DNA of 64,000 bases from Planctomycetaceae bacterium. GTDB taxonomy: Bacteria > Planctomycetota > Planctomycetia > Planctomycetales > Planctomycetaceae. The notes beneath the pieces were generated by a model, which saw nothing but the letters and a program-made list of their open reading frames with translations, searched no databases and had not been told where the DNA came from. The position numbers and the translations under genes are program-made. The stretch spans positions 1 through 64,000 of the forward strand of contig JAKFVC010000016.1 in assembly GCA_021732415.1 (NCBI GenBank), in the 5' to 3' direction. Of this stretch, positions 1 through 9,205 are shown one piece after another (the first letter of the stretch is position 1; every line of letters starts with the position of its first letter).

Positions 1-22
1 ATTGATTACGAGCCCCCTCCTC

Positions 23-832
23 ATGGATCTATACCTCAAAGATCACATCGCCCTGGTCACCGGCGGAGCCAGCGGTATCGGCTGGGCCATCGCCCGCGGA
101 TTTGCTGCCGAGGGCTGCCATGTCGCCTTGTGGGATCGGTCCCCCCAGGTCACGGAACAGGCCGGCCAGATCGCCGCCGAATTTGCCGTGCGTACCGTCG
201 GACTGGTGGTCGACGTTTCCGACGAGCAATCGGTGATTCAAGCTCAACAGCACACGCTGGAAAAACTGGGCTTGGCCGAACACATCGTCCATGCTGCCGC
301 GATTGGTTCGGGAAAATTCGGCTTTCCGTTCACGAAATTGCAGCCCGGCGATTGGCACAAGGTCCTGGATGTCAATGTGATGGGGATGGTCCATCTGGCG
401 CACGCGGTGGTTCCCGCATTGCTAGAAGCCGCGCGTGGTACGATGGTGTTTGTCTCTTCGGTCGCCGGGCAAATCGGATCGCAAACTGATCCCCCCTATA
501 GTGCGTCGAAAGCGGCCAACATCAATTTCGCCCAGTGCCTGGCGAAAGACCTCGCCCCCAGCGGCATCCGGGTGAACTCGGTGTGCCCGGGGATGGTCCA
601 GACGCCATTGAATCGCGGCGTCTGGGAGTCGTGGAACGCTGATCAACCTCCCGATAAAAAACGCAGCTACGAAGCCTGGGCGGGAGACAAGATCCGCCAG
701 GTCGTCCCATTGGGACGCTGGCAGACTCCGGAAAACATCGCGGACATGATCGTCTTTCTCTCCTCACCCCGCGCTTCAGAAGTCACCGGTCAGACGATCA
801 ACGTCGATGGCGGCTTCGTGATGCACTGGTAG
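23..832 (+). CDS. SDR family NAD(P)-dependent oxidoreductase
   Basis: Classical short-chain dehydrogenase/reductase of 269 residues, probably a cytosolic oxidoreductase acting on an alcohol or ketone; the substrate cannot be read. The N-terminal Rossmann motif TGGASGIG lies at about residues 13-20, the catalytic Ser is in VSSVAG, and the YSASKAA motif supplies the Tyr and Lys. The C-terminal GQTINVDGGF is typical of the family. The frame is open to base 2, but ATG at 23 gives the normal SDR start a few residues before the first beta strand. Because the window begins here a longer N-terminus cannot be excluded. No operon partner is visible; the next gene starts 84 bases later. Confidence 0.9.
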   Translation: MDLYLKDHIALVTGGASGIGWAIARGFAAEGCHVALWDRSPQVTEQAGQIAAEFAVRTVGLVVDVSDEQSVIQAQQHTLEKLGLAEHIVHAAAIGSGKFGFPFTKLQPGDWHKVLDVNVMGMVHLAHAVVPALLEAARGTMVFVSSVAGQIGSQTDPPYSASKAANINFAQCLAKDLAPSGIRVNSVCPGMVQTPLNRGVWESWNADQPPDKKRSYEAWAGDKIRQVVPLGRWQTPENIADMIVFLSSPRASEVTGQTINVDGGFVMHW

Positions 833-916
833 ACGACGTGAGAATCATCCCAAGCCGTAGGATGGCCGCCCCGGCCGTCGTATTCTTCACCGTAAGACGT
901 CCAGGATATGACAGCA

Positions 917-3900
917 ATGAAAATCCCCCAGCGACGGTTGAGCCTCCTCACTCTCGTGTGTCTTTCGCTGCTCGCCACGAGTTGCAATCAAGAACAAGAC
1001 CAGCCGGCGGCGCCGCACGCGACGACGAAGACAGAACCCATAGCCGCTCAGCCGGTACCCACTGAGCCAGCGGCATCAACAGAGTCGCCGGAGCCAATTG
1101 CCGACGCCGCGGCGCCGACCCCGTTCAAGTGGGATCAACCGCCGGTTCGGACAGGCAGTGAACGCACATTTGTGGGGACGTCGCGGGCGCGGCTGTCGAT
1201 GGTCAAGCAGTCCGCCTATATCGATTGGTCGCCCGATGGGAAGTGGCTGCTGGTCAACGGGCCTGAGTTGTGGAGCACGGAAACGGGAAAGCCCGTTCGC
1301 AATTTGGGTGAAGCGAAAGTGGCCATCTTCCATCCCGATGGCGAGCACGTGATCGGCTGCACCGACAAGGCCGTTTTGATCTGGGAACTGGACTCGGGAA
1401 CTGTCGTGAAACAGATTCGGACAGAGGTCAGGGCAGATCAGATCTCCTGCTCGGCCAATGGGAATCGCCTGCTGCTACTGGATCGACATGCGGCTGTGGA
1501 TGTGTGCGACGTCGATTCAGGGCGCGTGCGACGTCTCGATCGGGGGTCTCTCCAACTCGATTGTTGTTGTGGCGCAATTTCTCCAGACGGTAAGACGCTC
1601 GCGCTCAGCGGCAAGGAAGGCACATTAGTGCTGATCGACGCCGAAACGTTAGCGGTGAAAGAGACGCGGCGCATTCATCAAGGCGACGTCGATCAGATCA
1701 CCTACTCACCCGATGGAAAAATGTTGGCGACGTGTTGCGATGAAGAGAAGAACCAGACAAAAAATATGATTCGTATCTGGAACGCGACCACCGGCGAGCG
1801 GCTCAATGAGTACGTCTGCGATGATAGCTTCAACCAGGGGTTGCGATTTTCGCGTGACGGCACGCGGCTACTGTCGTTCGGGAGATCGCTGTACGCCGAC
1901 GATCCCCTCGGACAGGGCAACGCCAAATCGATGCTCGACCGCTCCGGCGCGTGTGTGGACGCTGCGGTCTGCTCACCAGATGGTTTGCGAGTGGCCGCGG
2001 TGACGAACACGGATAACGACATCCACCTGTTCGATCTCACTCAGACCGGACAAGAGAACATTATCAGGTTCCCGGAATACTATTCACCCAAGCGGTTGAT
2101 TCCTCTGCCGGGCATGGAGCGCATGGTGGCGTTGGACTACAGCGGCCCGCCGGCCATTTTCGATCCGGCGTCGTCAGAGAAACCAGTCCCCTTCGGTCAC
2201 GAATTCGAACGTACGCCGGCAGTCTCGCCTGATGGGAAGATGTTGGTCGGCGCCGATTACGGAAAACTTTACTGGTACAATCTGGTGGACGGCACCGAAC
2301 TGCGGGTGATCGAAGGAAACTTCGGCGCGGCGACCTTCCATCCCGATGGAAAGGTCGTGCTGGTGGGCAATGCAGATCACGAGCGAAAGGACTTCCCGGA
2401 TCAAGTTCAAGAAATCACTGCCGCCACGGGCGAATTCAAACGCGTCTTCCCCGGACATCGCTCCATGGTGACGAGCGTGGCCGTCAGCAGTGATGGCCGC
2501 TGGTTGGCCTCCGGTGGTGGTGATGCTCGCGTGGTGCTGTTCGATTATCAGTCCGGCAAGCTCTTGCATGAAGCCCTCGCACACGAAGGGGCGGTGTCGC
2601 TACTACGATTTTCGCCCTCGGGGGAATGGCTCGTGTCGCTGGGTGGAGATCAAGACAAGAATATCGGCCTCTGGAAAATCGGTGAGCCGGCGCCCCGATA
2701 TTTGGATCATGCCGGCGCACTGGTCATCGGGGCCGTGTTCTCGCCAGACAGTAAGATGCTCGTCACGGGTGACGGGCAGGGGCAGTTCCGTGTGTGGGAT
2801 CTGGCTGGTGATGTCAGTTCGTTTACGATTCCCAGTGGTTCCGATCGCATCGTTTCGATGGATCCGCTGCCGGATGGTGATGGATTTATCGGGGTCTGTC
2901 GAGATCGTGAGGCCAGCGCGAAGATCTGGAAATTCCGCGATTTGCAGCGCCCCGTTGCGTCTGACAATTTGGTGCAAAAAGACACTAACTCACCGGAAGA
3001 CCAAAAGGTCGCGGCGTACAACGGGTTACTCGCCCGTTATCACAAAGTCGTGTTCCAAAATCAGCACATGGCAGTCTCACCCGACGAATCGCTCGCCGCA
3101 ACCATGCCGTTCTCGAGTCCTGTGACCGTCTGGGCATTGGCCGAGATGCGTGCGGAGGGAACTGCGGACGGGAACGTCGTGACCGAGTTGCAGCGCCCTG
3201 TCATCATCCGGGAACTGGCTGGGCCTAAAGAGGGAATGGGCCGGGGGCTGGCGTTCTCACAGGATGGTCAGCGGTTGATGACCCTCATCGATCAGAGGAA
3301 CAAAGCCGACGGCACGCTCATCACGATTTGGGATCTGTCGAATGGGAAAACGGTTACGACGTTTAAGGGAACGGGAGAATTTGGCGACGTGGCATCGTCA
3401 CCCGCAACGAACATCGTGGCCGTCACGCGCGGTTTTGAGCCCGATGTGCGGTTGATTGACCTGCAGCAGAACGTCGAATTGCCGAGCATTCCCTTCAGCG
3501 ATCACATCACGGCTCTGTGTATTGATTCTGCCGGAAAACATTTGCTCGTGGGGACCGAACGTCGGATCAGCATCATTGATCTGGCCACCAGGAAGGTGTT
3601 GCGTGAGCAGAAACTGGGTGGCGAAGCGAAGGGAATTGCCGCCTCCACGGATGGCAAACGACTGGTTGTTACCGAGCGTGGTTCCAATGAAACCCAGCTG
3701 CGAGTGTACGACTTCAATACCCTGCAGCAAATTGTGGAAACCAGGAAAACCGAAGTGCCAGGATTTGAGGCTGATTTCACGCGCGACGGCCGGTACATCG
3801 TGATGCAGTTTCAGAAGGGAAGCCGGTTTTACGACGCGCAGACCGGAGAATTGAAGCGCACGCTGGAACTGCGGCATGTCGATCGATATTTCGCTAAAGA

Positions 3901-4846
3901 CGGGAAGACGCTGGTGGGCAGTGACCCGGAATATGAAGGCATTGACATCATCAATTGGACCGACCTGTTTAATGACGAACTGCAAGCGACGCTGGCGAAA
4001 TTCGGCCCCGGCTTACAGCAAGTCTCGCGAGACGGAAAATATCACGTGTGGAAAATCCAGGTCGACGGGCGCCTCAGCCGCGAGCTCCTCGGCAAACTCA
4101 AGCAAGTGACACTGCCACTCAAACTCGATCTGAGTGATTCAGACAATCTGACCGCTGAAGATTTTGCCCTGCTGGAAGGTCACCCGCAGATCTACGGTGT
4201 GCGCTTACCAGTCCGCTGCCCGGATTCCGGCCTTAAGTCACTCGCGACCTTGGAGAATCTGGTAGAACTGGAGATTCTTTCTCCTAGTGAGGAAATGATC
4301 ACAGCGCTTTCCGCTTTTCCCAAACTGCGTGTCTTGAATCTTGGTCGACCTGAGGCCGCTCCGGAGAAACTGGACGCGCTCAAACAATTGCAAAATCTGG
4401 AAGTCCTGCACTTGGAGCTGAAGGACAATCAAGTACCAGTGGCGATGAAAGCGGTGGTTCAACTGCCGCAATTGAAGACGCTGTATTTGCAGGGCAAATT
4501 GACCAACGAAGAATTGGCGGGTCTGGCCCAGCTACCGAAACTTCAGGGGTTGGCGTGGGCACCGAGTTTTGGTGAGGATCTCGAGGCGAAAGTTGCCATA
4601 CTGGCCAAATTTGAGAAGATTAAAGAACTCGCCATCGATAGATTCGAGTTCAACGACACCCTATTGCGACAATTGAAAGACATGAAGAATCTGGAAGGGC
4701 TTAACCTCTACAGCACCGGATTCAAGGAAGCCGACACATTGCTCGAGTTCAAGTCACTGAAATGGGTGATCGTCCCCCACGACAGTCAAGAACTTCTGGA
4801 AAAACTCCGCCGACAACTTCCTCGACTGCGTTCAGCCAATCGGTAG
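917..4846 (+). CDS. WD40-repeat and leucine-rich-repeat lipoprotein
   Basis: Very large exported protein (1309 residues). The start at 917 is preferred to an ATG at 908 because an AGGA at 903-906 is well spaced from it. The N-terminus is a lipoprotein signal peptide: basic KIPQRR, a hydrophobic stretch and a lipobox ending LLATSC. From about residue 90 to 1050 there are many degenerate WD40 blades (repeated SPDGK, FHPDG and LWxxxSG motifs), enough for more than one propeller. About residues 1100-1300 hold leucine-rich repeats (LENLVELEIL, LPQLKTLYLQG). The product is probably a surface-anchored protein-interaction scaffold. It lies 94 bases upstream of a WD40-containing kinase on the same strand, so a joint role is possible. 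No catalytic domain was seen. Confidence 0.85.
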   Translation: MKIPQRRLSLLTLVCLSLLATSCNQEQDQPAAPHATTKTEPIAAQPVPTEPAASTESPEPIADAAAPTPFKWDQPPVRTGSERTFVGTSRARLSMVKQSAYIDWSPDGKWLLVNGPELWSTETGKPVRNLGEAKVAIFHPDGEHVIGCTDKAVLIWELDSGTVVKQIRTEVRADQISCSANGNRLLLLDRHAAVDVCDVDSGRVRRLDRGSLQLDCCCGAISPDGKTLALSGKEGTLVLIDAETLAVKETRRIHQGDVDQITYSPDGKMLATCCDEEKNQTKNMIRIWNATTGERLNEYVCDDSFNQGLRFSRDGTRLLSFGRSLYADDPLGQGNAKSMLDRSGACVDAAVCSPDGLRVAAVTNTDNDIHLFDLTQTGQENIIRFPEYYSPKRLIPLPGMERMVALDYSGPPAIFDPASSEKPVPFGHEFERTPAVSPDGKMLVGADYGKLYWYNLVDGTELRVIEGNFGAATFHPDGKVVLVGNADHERKDFPDQVQEITAATGEFKRVFPGHRSMVTSVAVSSDGRWLASGGGDARVVLFDYQSGKLLHEALAHEGAVSLLRFSPSGEWLVSLGGDQDKNIGLWKIGEPAPRYLDHAGALVIGAVFSPDSKMLVTGDGQGQFRVWDLAGDVSSFTIPSGSDRIVSMDPLPDGDGFIGVCRDREASAKIWKFRDLQRPVASDNLVQKDTNSPEDQKVAAYNGLLARYHKVVFQNQHMAVSPDESLAATMPFSSPVTVWALAEMRAEGTADGNVVTELQRPVIIRELAGPKEGMGRGLAFSQDGQRLMTLIDQRNKADGTLITIWDLSNGKTVTTFKGTGEFGDVASSPATNIVAVTRGFEPDVRLIDLQQNVELPSIPFSDHITALCIDSAGKHLLVGTERRISIIDLATRKVLREQKLGGEAKGIAASTDGKRLVVTERGSNETQLRVYDFNTLQQIVETRKTEVPGFEADFTRDGRYIVMQFQKGSRFYDAQTGELKRTLELRHVDRYFAKDGKTLVGSDPEYEGIDIINWTDLFNDELQATLAKFGPGLQQVSRDGKYHVWKIQVDGRLSRELLGKLKQVTLPLKLDLSDSDNLTAEDFALLEGHPQIYGVRLPVRCPDSGLKSLATLENLVELEILSPSEEMITALSAFPKLRVLNLGRPEAAPEKLDALKQLQNLEVLHLELKDNQVPVAMKAVVQLPQLKTLYLQGKLTNEELAGLAQLPKLQGLAWAPSFGEDLEAKVAILAKFEKIKELAIDRFEFNDTLLRQLKDMKNLEGLNLYSTGFKEADTLLEFKSLKWVIVPHDSQELLEKLRRQLPRLRSANR

Positions 4847-4940
4847 GCGAGTGAGTTACCGTCACGTGTGACATCGTGTACCATGAGAAATCTCGGGGCA
4901 TGTGATACGGAAATTCATCGCTGTTCGGTGAGATCTTGAC

Positions 4941-7900
4941 ATGGTACAGCCGCAAAAAGACACGGTGGAATTCCAGGCAGACTCCTTCGTCACTGTGCGG
5001 GCTGCTCAGCCGTCGGTCGCCTCTGAAACCGTGATCACGACACCGGCGGAAAATCCCGGTGATGCGGCCACGGTGACGCACGTGCCGATTGCTAAGGATT
5101 CCCTAAACGGCACTTCCCCGAGCCAGTCCACCGAACGAATTGGCCCGTATGAGATTCTGGGAGAGATCGCGCGCGGCGGAATGGGCGTCGTTTACCGTGC
5201 CCGGCAGATCGGCGTGAATCGCATCGTGGCCCTCAAGATGATGCTGAGCAAGCATGGAATGTCGGCGGAAGAGCGCGGGCGGTTCCAGGCCGAAGCCGAG
5301 GCCGCAGGACAACTCGACCATCCCCATATTGTCGCGATCTACGACGTGGGTGAGGACGACGGGCGACCGTATATCGCCATGGCTTTCGTCGAAGGGAGCA
5401 GCCTCAAGCAACTGCTCGCCGATGGCCCGCTCAGCCCCCGACGAGCGGCATCGCTGATGGAAAAAATCTCGTCAGCCGTACATTATGCGCACACTAGAGG
5501 AATTATTCACCGCGATCTCAAGCCAGCGAACGTGTTGATCGATACCAGTGGCGAGCCCCGCGTTACGGATTTCGGCCTGGCGAAGAAAACGGTCGGCGAC
5601 AGCGGACTGACGGCGACCGGCCAGATCCTCGGAACACCGAGCTTTATGCCTCCGGAGCAAGCCAGTGGCAATGACGAGGTTGGTGTCGTAGCCGACGTTT
5701 ATTCGCTGGGGGCCACGTTGTATTGCCTGTTGACGGGGCGACCGCCGTTTCAAGCGGCTGGCGTCATGGAAACGCTGCATCAAGTCATCCACATGGAGCC
5801 CGTGTCTCTGCGACAATGGAACCCGCAACTTCCACTCGATTTAGAAACGATCTGCCTGAAGTGTCTCGCCAAATCCCCCGGTGACCGGTATCCCGACGCC
5901 GCGACACTCGCGGAAGAACTGCGGCGATTTCTGGCCGGAGAACCCATCCAGGCGCGGCCGGTGGGTGGGTTCGAACGAAGCTGGCGCTGGGCGCGGCGGC
6001 GGCCGACTGAAGCGGGGCTTCTCGTAATGTCCATACTGGCACTAGTTGCCACAGCGGTCGTCGGGGCCAGCCTGACCTATCAGAGCCGCCTCTCGGGATC
6101 TCTCGCGGAGACGGAACGGCAAAAAGGCGTGGCGGAAACGCAGCGCACCGAGGCCCAGAAGCAGCGCCAGCTGGCGGACCAGGAGAAGATTAAGGCGAAC
6201 CAGGAGCAAGTCAAGGCAGAACGGGAGCGAGTCAAGGCGGATGAACTCAGAGGTGTTGCCGATTCGCTGCGTACCAAGGCGGAAAGTGAACGTGGTCTGG
6301 CGGTGGCTGCACGCCAGGATGCCGACGAGCAGCGCAAACGGGCCGAACACCAGAAAGAACAGGTGCGGCGATATCTCTACCTGTCCCAGATCCGCGTGGC
6401 GAAGCAGAATTGGGAGGATGCGGCTCTCACCCAGATGGGTGAAGTTCTGGAATCGGTGCGGCCCAGCAACAGTGCTGAGGATCTGCGCGGATTCGAGTGG
6501 TATTATCTCCAGCGATTGCGGCATGGTTTTGACTTTCGACGGCTCCCCTCCATCGGAGGGCTGTCGGGGCTGGCGCTGTCTGCCAATGGGCGCTGGCTGG
6601 CGACCTGTGGCGGCGACAAGCAAGTTCGCGTCTGGGATCTGGAGACGAACCAGGAACGCTGGATTCGCAAGCTGGAACGCGCCCCCACCGTGGTGCTCTG
6701 GGATCGAGAAGGCCAGCAGCTGTTTGCGGGGCTCGACGATGGCCGGCTGGTGCAATTGGGAGCCGACGGGCAGACGATTCGAGAATCCGCTTCACTTGGA
6801 GGGGCGATCGGTCGGATGTCCCGGACCCGCGACGGCAAGTTCCTCGCCGCCGCCATGAGCAATAGTCATGCTGCCGTGATCCAAACCGACACATTGGCTC
6901 TGGTTCGAGCCTGGCCAGTCCCGGGGCTGAGCGCCGGCGGAGCTGGAGGCATCTGCTTCTCACTGGATGAACAGCAGATCTATACACACACGGCCGCCGG
7001 CAAACATGTCGAGTGCTGGAACGTATCCGACGGCACGCTCGCCAGTCCGTTACCAGGACCCCTCGATGGGGGGGCTTACCTGTATCGCCATCCGGAAGGG
7101 GATCGACTGATCGCGGCGCTCGCCAATCCAACGCACGTGGCGATGTGGGATCTGAAACAGAAGGAACTGATCGGCAACTTTCCTGGAAATCGACGTCGCA
7201 TCGAAGACCTGGCGATTACCCCGGACGGTAAGACTCTGGTCACGTCGGGCAATGATACGACGGTTCGCCTGTGGCATCCCGATCTTCACGAGTCAGGCCG
7301 GATATTCCGGGGGCACACCAACGTCGCGAACCGTGTCGCGATCAGCCCTGATGGCAAGCGAGTCATCTCCAGCGATTACGGCGGCGGTCTCCTGGAATGG
7401 AATCTCGATGCCGATTCGCAATCGATGCGGCTGGGCGGGCATGAGGGGTACGTCTATCGGACGGCCTACAGTCCCGACGGGAAAGTGCTGGCGACAAGTT
7501 CCCATGATCGCAAAATCCGTCTGTGGAATTCTTCAACCGGAGTATTAATCCGGACCCTGGTCGGACACACGGACCAGGCGGAGGGGCTGGTCTTCAGCGT
7601 CGACGGCCAGATACTTTATTCGAGCAGTAACGATAAAACGATCCGCGTCTGGAATTTGGCCGCCGAATCCGAACCGTTGGTCTGGACGGGACACACCGGT
7701 TGGATCTGGGAGATCGCCCTCAGTCCCGACGGGAAATGGCTGGCATCGGTCAGCCACGACCAGACCGTTCGCCTCTGGGATACGGCCAGTGGAGAATGCA
7801 CGCGAATCTGGCAAGAACATACCTCGCAAGTCATGGACGTCGTTTGGGACCGGCATCGCAACCAGATTCTCAGTGCCAGCATGGACGGCACGGTTCGTGC

Positions 7901-8273
7901 CTGGAGTCCCGACTCGGCGCAGTCAATATGGACGTTGAAGACCGGCGAAAGGAGCGTCGATGTCAGTCCCGATGGACGCCTGCTGGCGGTGCCCGGCTCA
8001 ATCATCGACTACGAAACAAAAAAAGTGCTGCACTGGCTGCGTGGGGGTTACGGCGGGATCTACCGAGTCCGCTTTTCACCGGACGGCCGACGTGTGGCGG
8101 ATTGTGGAGTGGATTCCGCACTGCGGCTCTGGGATTGTGAACTCGGACAAGAAATTCTGCGGATGCACCACGATTCGACGGTCTTCGATCTGAGCTTCCG
8201 TCCTGACGGGCGGCAGATTGCAACCGCCAGCCGCGACGGCACGGCCCGCATCTGGGATGCCAGCGATCCGTGA
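4941..8273 (+). CDS. Transmembrane serine/threonine protein kinase with WD40 repeats
   Basis: Pkn-type kinase of 1110 residues with the planctomycete kinase-TM-WD40 layout. The kinase domain spans about residues 69-330: glycine loop GEIARGGMGVVY, Lys in VALKMM, catalytic loop HRDLKPAN, DFGLA, and MPPEQAS in place of APE. The key catalytic residues are all present, so it should be active. A transmembrane segment lies at about 358-383 (LLVMSILALVATAVVGA). It is followed by a Glu/Lys/Gln-rich coiled coil to about 480 and by many WD40 blades from 537 to the C-terminus (repeated SPDGK and VRLWD motifs). The likely arrangement is a cytoplasmic kinase with an exported propeller as sensor or interaction module. 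It follows the WD40/LRR lipoprotein. Confidence 0.93.
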   Translation: MVQPQKDTVEFQADSFVTVRAAQPSVASETVITTPAENPGDAATVTHVPIAKDSLNGTSPSQSTERIGPYEILGEIARGGMGVVYRARQIGVNRIVALKMMLSKHGMSAEERGRFQAEAEAAGQLDHPHIVAIYDVGEDDGRPYIAMAFVEGSSLKQLLADGPLSPRRAASLMEKISSAVHYAHTRGIIHRDLKPANVLIDTSGEPRVTDFGLAKKTVGDSGLTATGQILGTPSFMPPEQASGNDEVGVVADVYSLGATLYCLLTGRPPFQAAGVMETLHQVIHMEPVSLRQWNPQLPLDLETICLKCLAKSPGDRYPDAATLAEELRRFLAGEPIQARPVGGFERSWRWARRRPTEAGLLVMSILALVATAVVGASLTYQSRLSGSLAETERQKGVAETQRTEAQKQRQLADQEKIKANQEQVKAERERVKADELRGVADSLRTKAESERGLAVAARQDADEQRKRAEHQKEQVRRYLYLSQIRVAKQNWEDAALTQMGEVLESVRPSNSAEDLRGFEWYYLQRLRHGFDFRRLPSIGGLSGLALSANGRWLATCGGDKQVRVWDLETNQERWIRKLERAPTVVLWDREGQQLFAGLDDGRLVQLGADGQTIRESASLGGAIGRMSRTRDGKFLAAAMSNSHAAVIQTDTLALVRAWPVPGLSAGGAGGICFSLDEQQIYTHTAAGKHVECWNVSDGTLASPLPGPLDGGAYLYRHPEGDRLIAALANPTHVAMWDLKQKELIGNFPGNRRRIEDLAITPDGKTLVTSGNDTTVRLWHPDLHESGRIFRGHTNVANRVAISPDGKRVISSDYGGGLLEWNLDADSQSMRLGGHEGYVYRTAYSPDGKVLATSSHDRKIRLWNSSTGVLIRTLVGHTDQAEGLVFSVDGQILYSSSNDKTIRVWNLAAESEPLVWTGHTGWIWEIALSPDGKWLASVSHDQTVRLWDTASGECTRIWQEHTSQVMDVVWDRHRNQILSASMDGTVRAWSPDSAQSIWTLKTGERSVDVSPDGRLLAVPGSIIDYETKKVLHWLRGGYGGIYRVRFSPDGRRVADCGVDSALRLWDCELGQEILRMHHDSTVFDLSFRPDGRQIATASRDGTARIWDASDP

Positions 8274-8336
8274 TTTTCCGTGTTGCAAACAATGAGAAGC
8301 CCACGTTGCTGATAGACCATCAATAGGACCAGCATT

Positions 8337-8822
8337 ATGAAGCCGTCGGTATATCTCGAAACAACGATTTTTGGCTATCTCGCAATGCGCACCAGTGGGA
8401 TCTTGCGAGTCGCTGCCAATCAACAAGTGACACTCGATTGGTGGGAAAATGAACGGCAGCGCTATGATTTGTTTGTTTCTCGCTACGTGATCGACGAGTG
8501 CTCAAGTGGTGATCCAGTTGCTGCTCGAGAGCGACTCGTCTTTCTGGAGGGGATTCCACTGCTAGAAGTTCAACACACTGCCGATACGCTGGCCGAAAAT
8601 CTTCTCCGGGATGGACTTTTACCACCCAAAGCTGCCATCGACGCTTACCATATTTCTATAGCAGCAATCCATGGAATAGAATATCTGGTAACATGGAACT
8701 GCAGGCATATTGCCAACCCGGCGTTGCGACCACAGATCGAAACGGTTTGCCGCGAAATGGACTGCGAGCCACCCGTGATTTGTACTCCCCAAGAACTGTT
8801 GGAAATCAACGATGTATACTGA
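8337..8822 (+). CDS. PIN-domain protein, VapC-like putative ribonuclease
   Basis: 161-residue PIN-domain protein. The acidic residues expected for Mg2+-dependent RNA cleavage are visible: E in VYLETTIFG near the N-terminus, D and E in RYVIDECSSGD, D in AIDAYHISIA, and an Asn in the closing strand LVTWNCRHIAN. The family includes toxins of type II toxin-antitoxin systems. No antitoxin gene lies upstream; instead a 62-residue ORF overlaps the last 11 bases and is the likely partner. AGGACC precedes the ATG. The toxin role is inferred from fold and gene pairing only. Confidence 0.8.
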   Translation: MKPSVYLETTIFGYLAMRTSGILRVAANQQVTLDWWENERQRYDLFVSRYVIDECSSGDPVAARERLVFLEGIPLLEVQHTADTLAENLLRDGLLPPKAAIDAYHISIAAIHGIEYLVTWNCRHIANPALRPQIETVCREMDCEPPVICTPQELLEINDVY

Positions 8823-9000
8823 CCCGGTCGTCGCTGAAATACGTAAGATTCGCGAGGAAATCGCCGCTCGATTTAACTATGATGTGGGTGCCATGGGCCG
8901 CGACGCGCGGGCTCGGGACTCGGCTGGCGATCGATTGGTCGTTCGCCGAGAACCACGTCCGGCCGTGAAACCTCGCAGCCTTCCCGCGAAAACGGCCTGA
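8812..9000 (+). CDS. Small protein overlapping the PIN gene, putative antitoxin partner
   Basis: 62-residue protein starting inside the end of the PIN gene (11-base overlap in another frame), which implies translational coupling. The first half (DPVVAEIRKIREEIAARF) is an amphipathic charged helix, and the tail is rich in Arg and Pro. From memory, short proteins opening with a similar D-P-x-x-x-E-x-R-x-x-R-E pattern often follow PIN-domain genes in cyanobacteria and planctomycetes. No DNA-binding motif is evident. An antitoxin role is inference from position. Confidence 0.65.
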   Translation: MYTDPVVAEIRKIREEIAARFNYDVGAMGRDARARDSAGDRLVVRREPRPAVKPRSLPAKTA

Positions 9001-9205
9001 CTGAAGTCCAGTCTCACAGTCAGATTTTCAAATCGCCCTTCTCAACTCGTAGATCCCGCGTACGGTTCTTAGCCTGCCTGCCAACCGTTCATGGTATCGT
9101 CGTTGATACATTTGCCGGTCATCATTGCACTTCTCATCGCGCTGTGATTTAACTACTCCAGTCGATATCAGCGCTATTGATCCACTTACGAGGGCGAGAT
9201 TCAGC

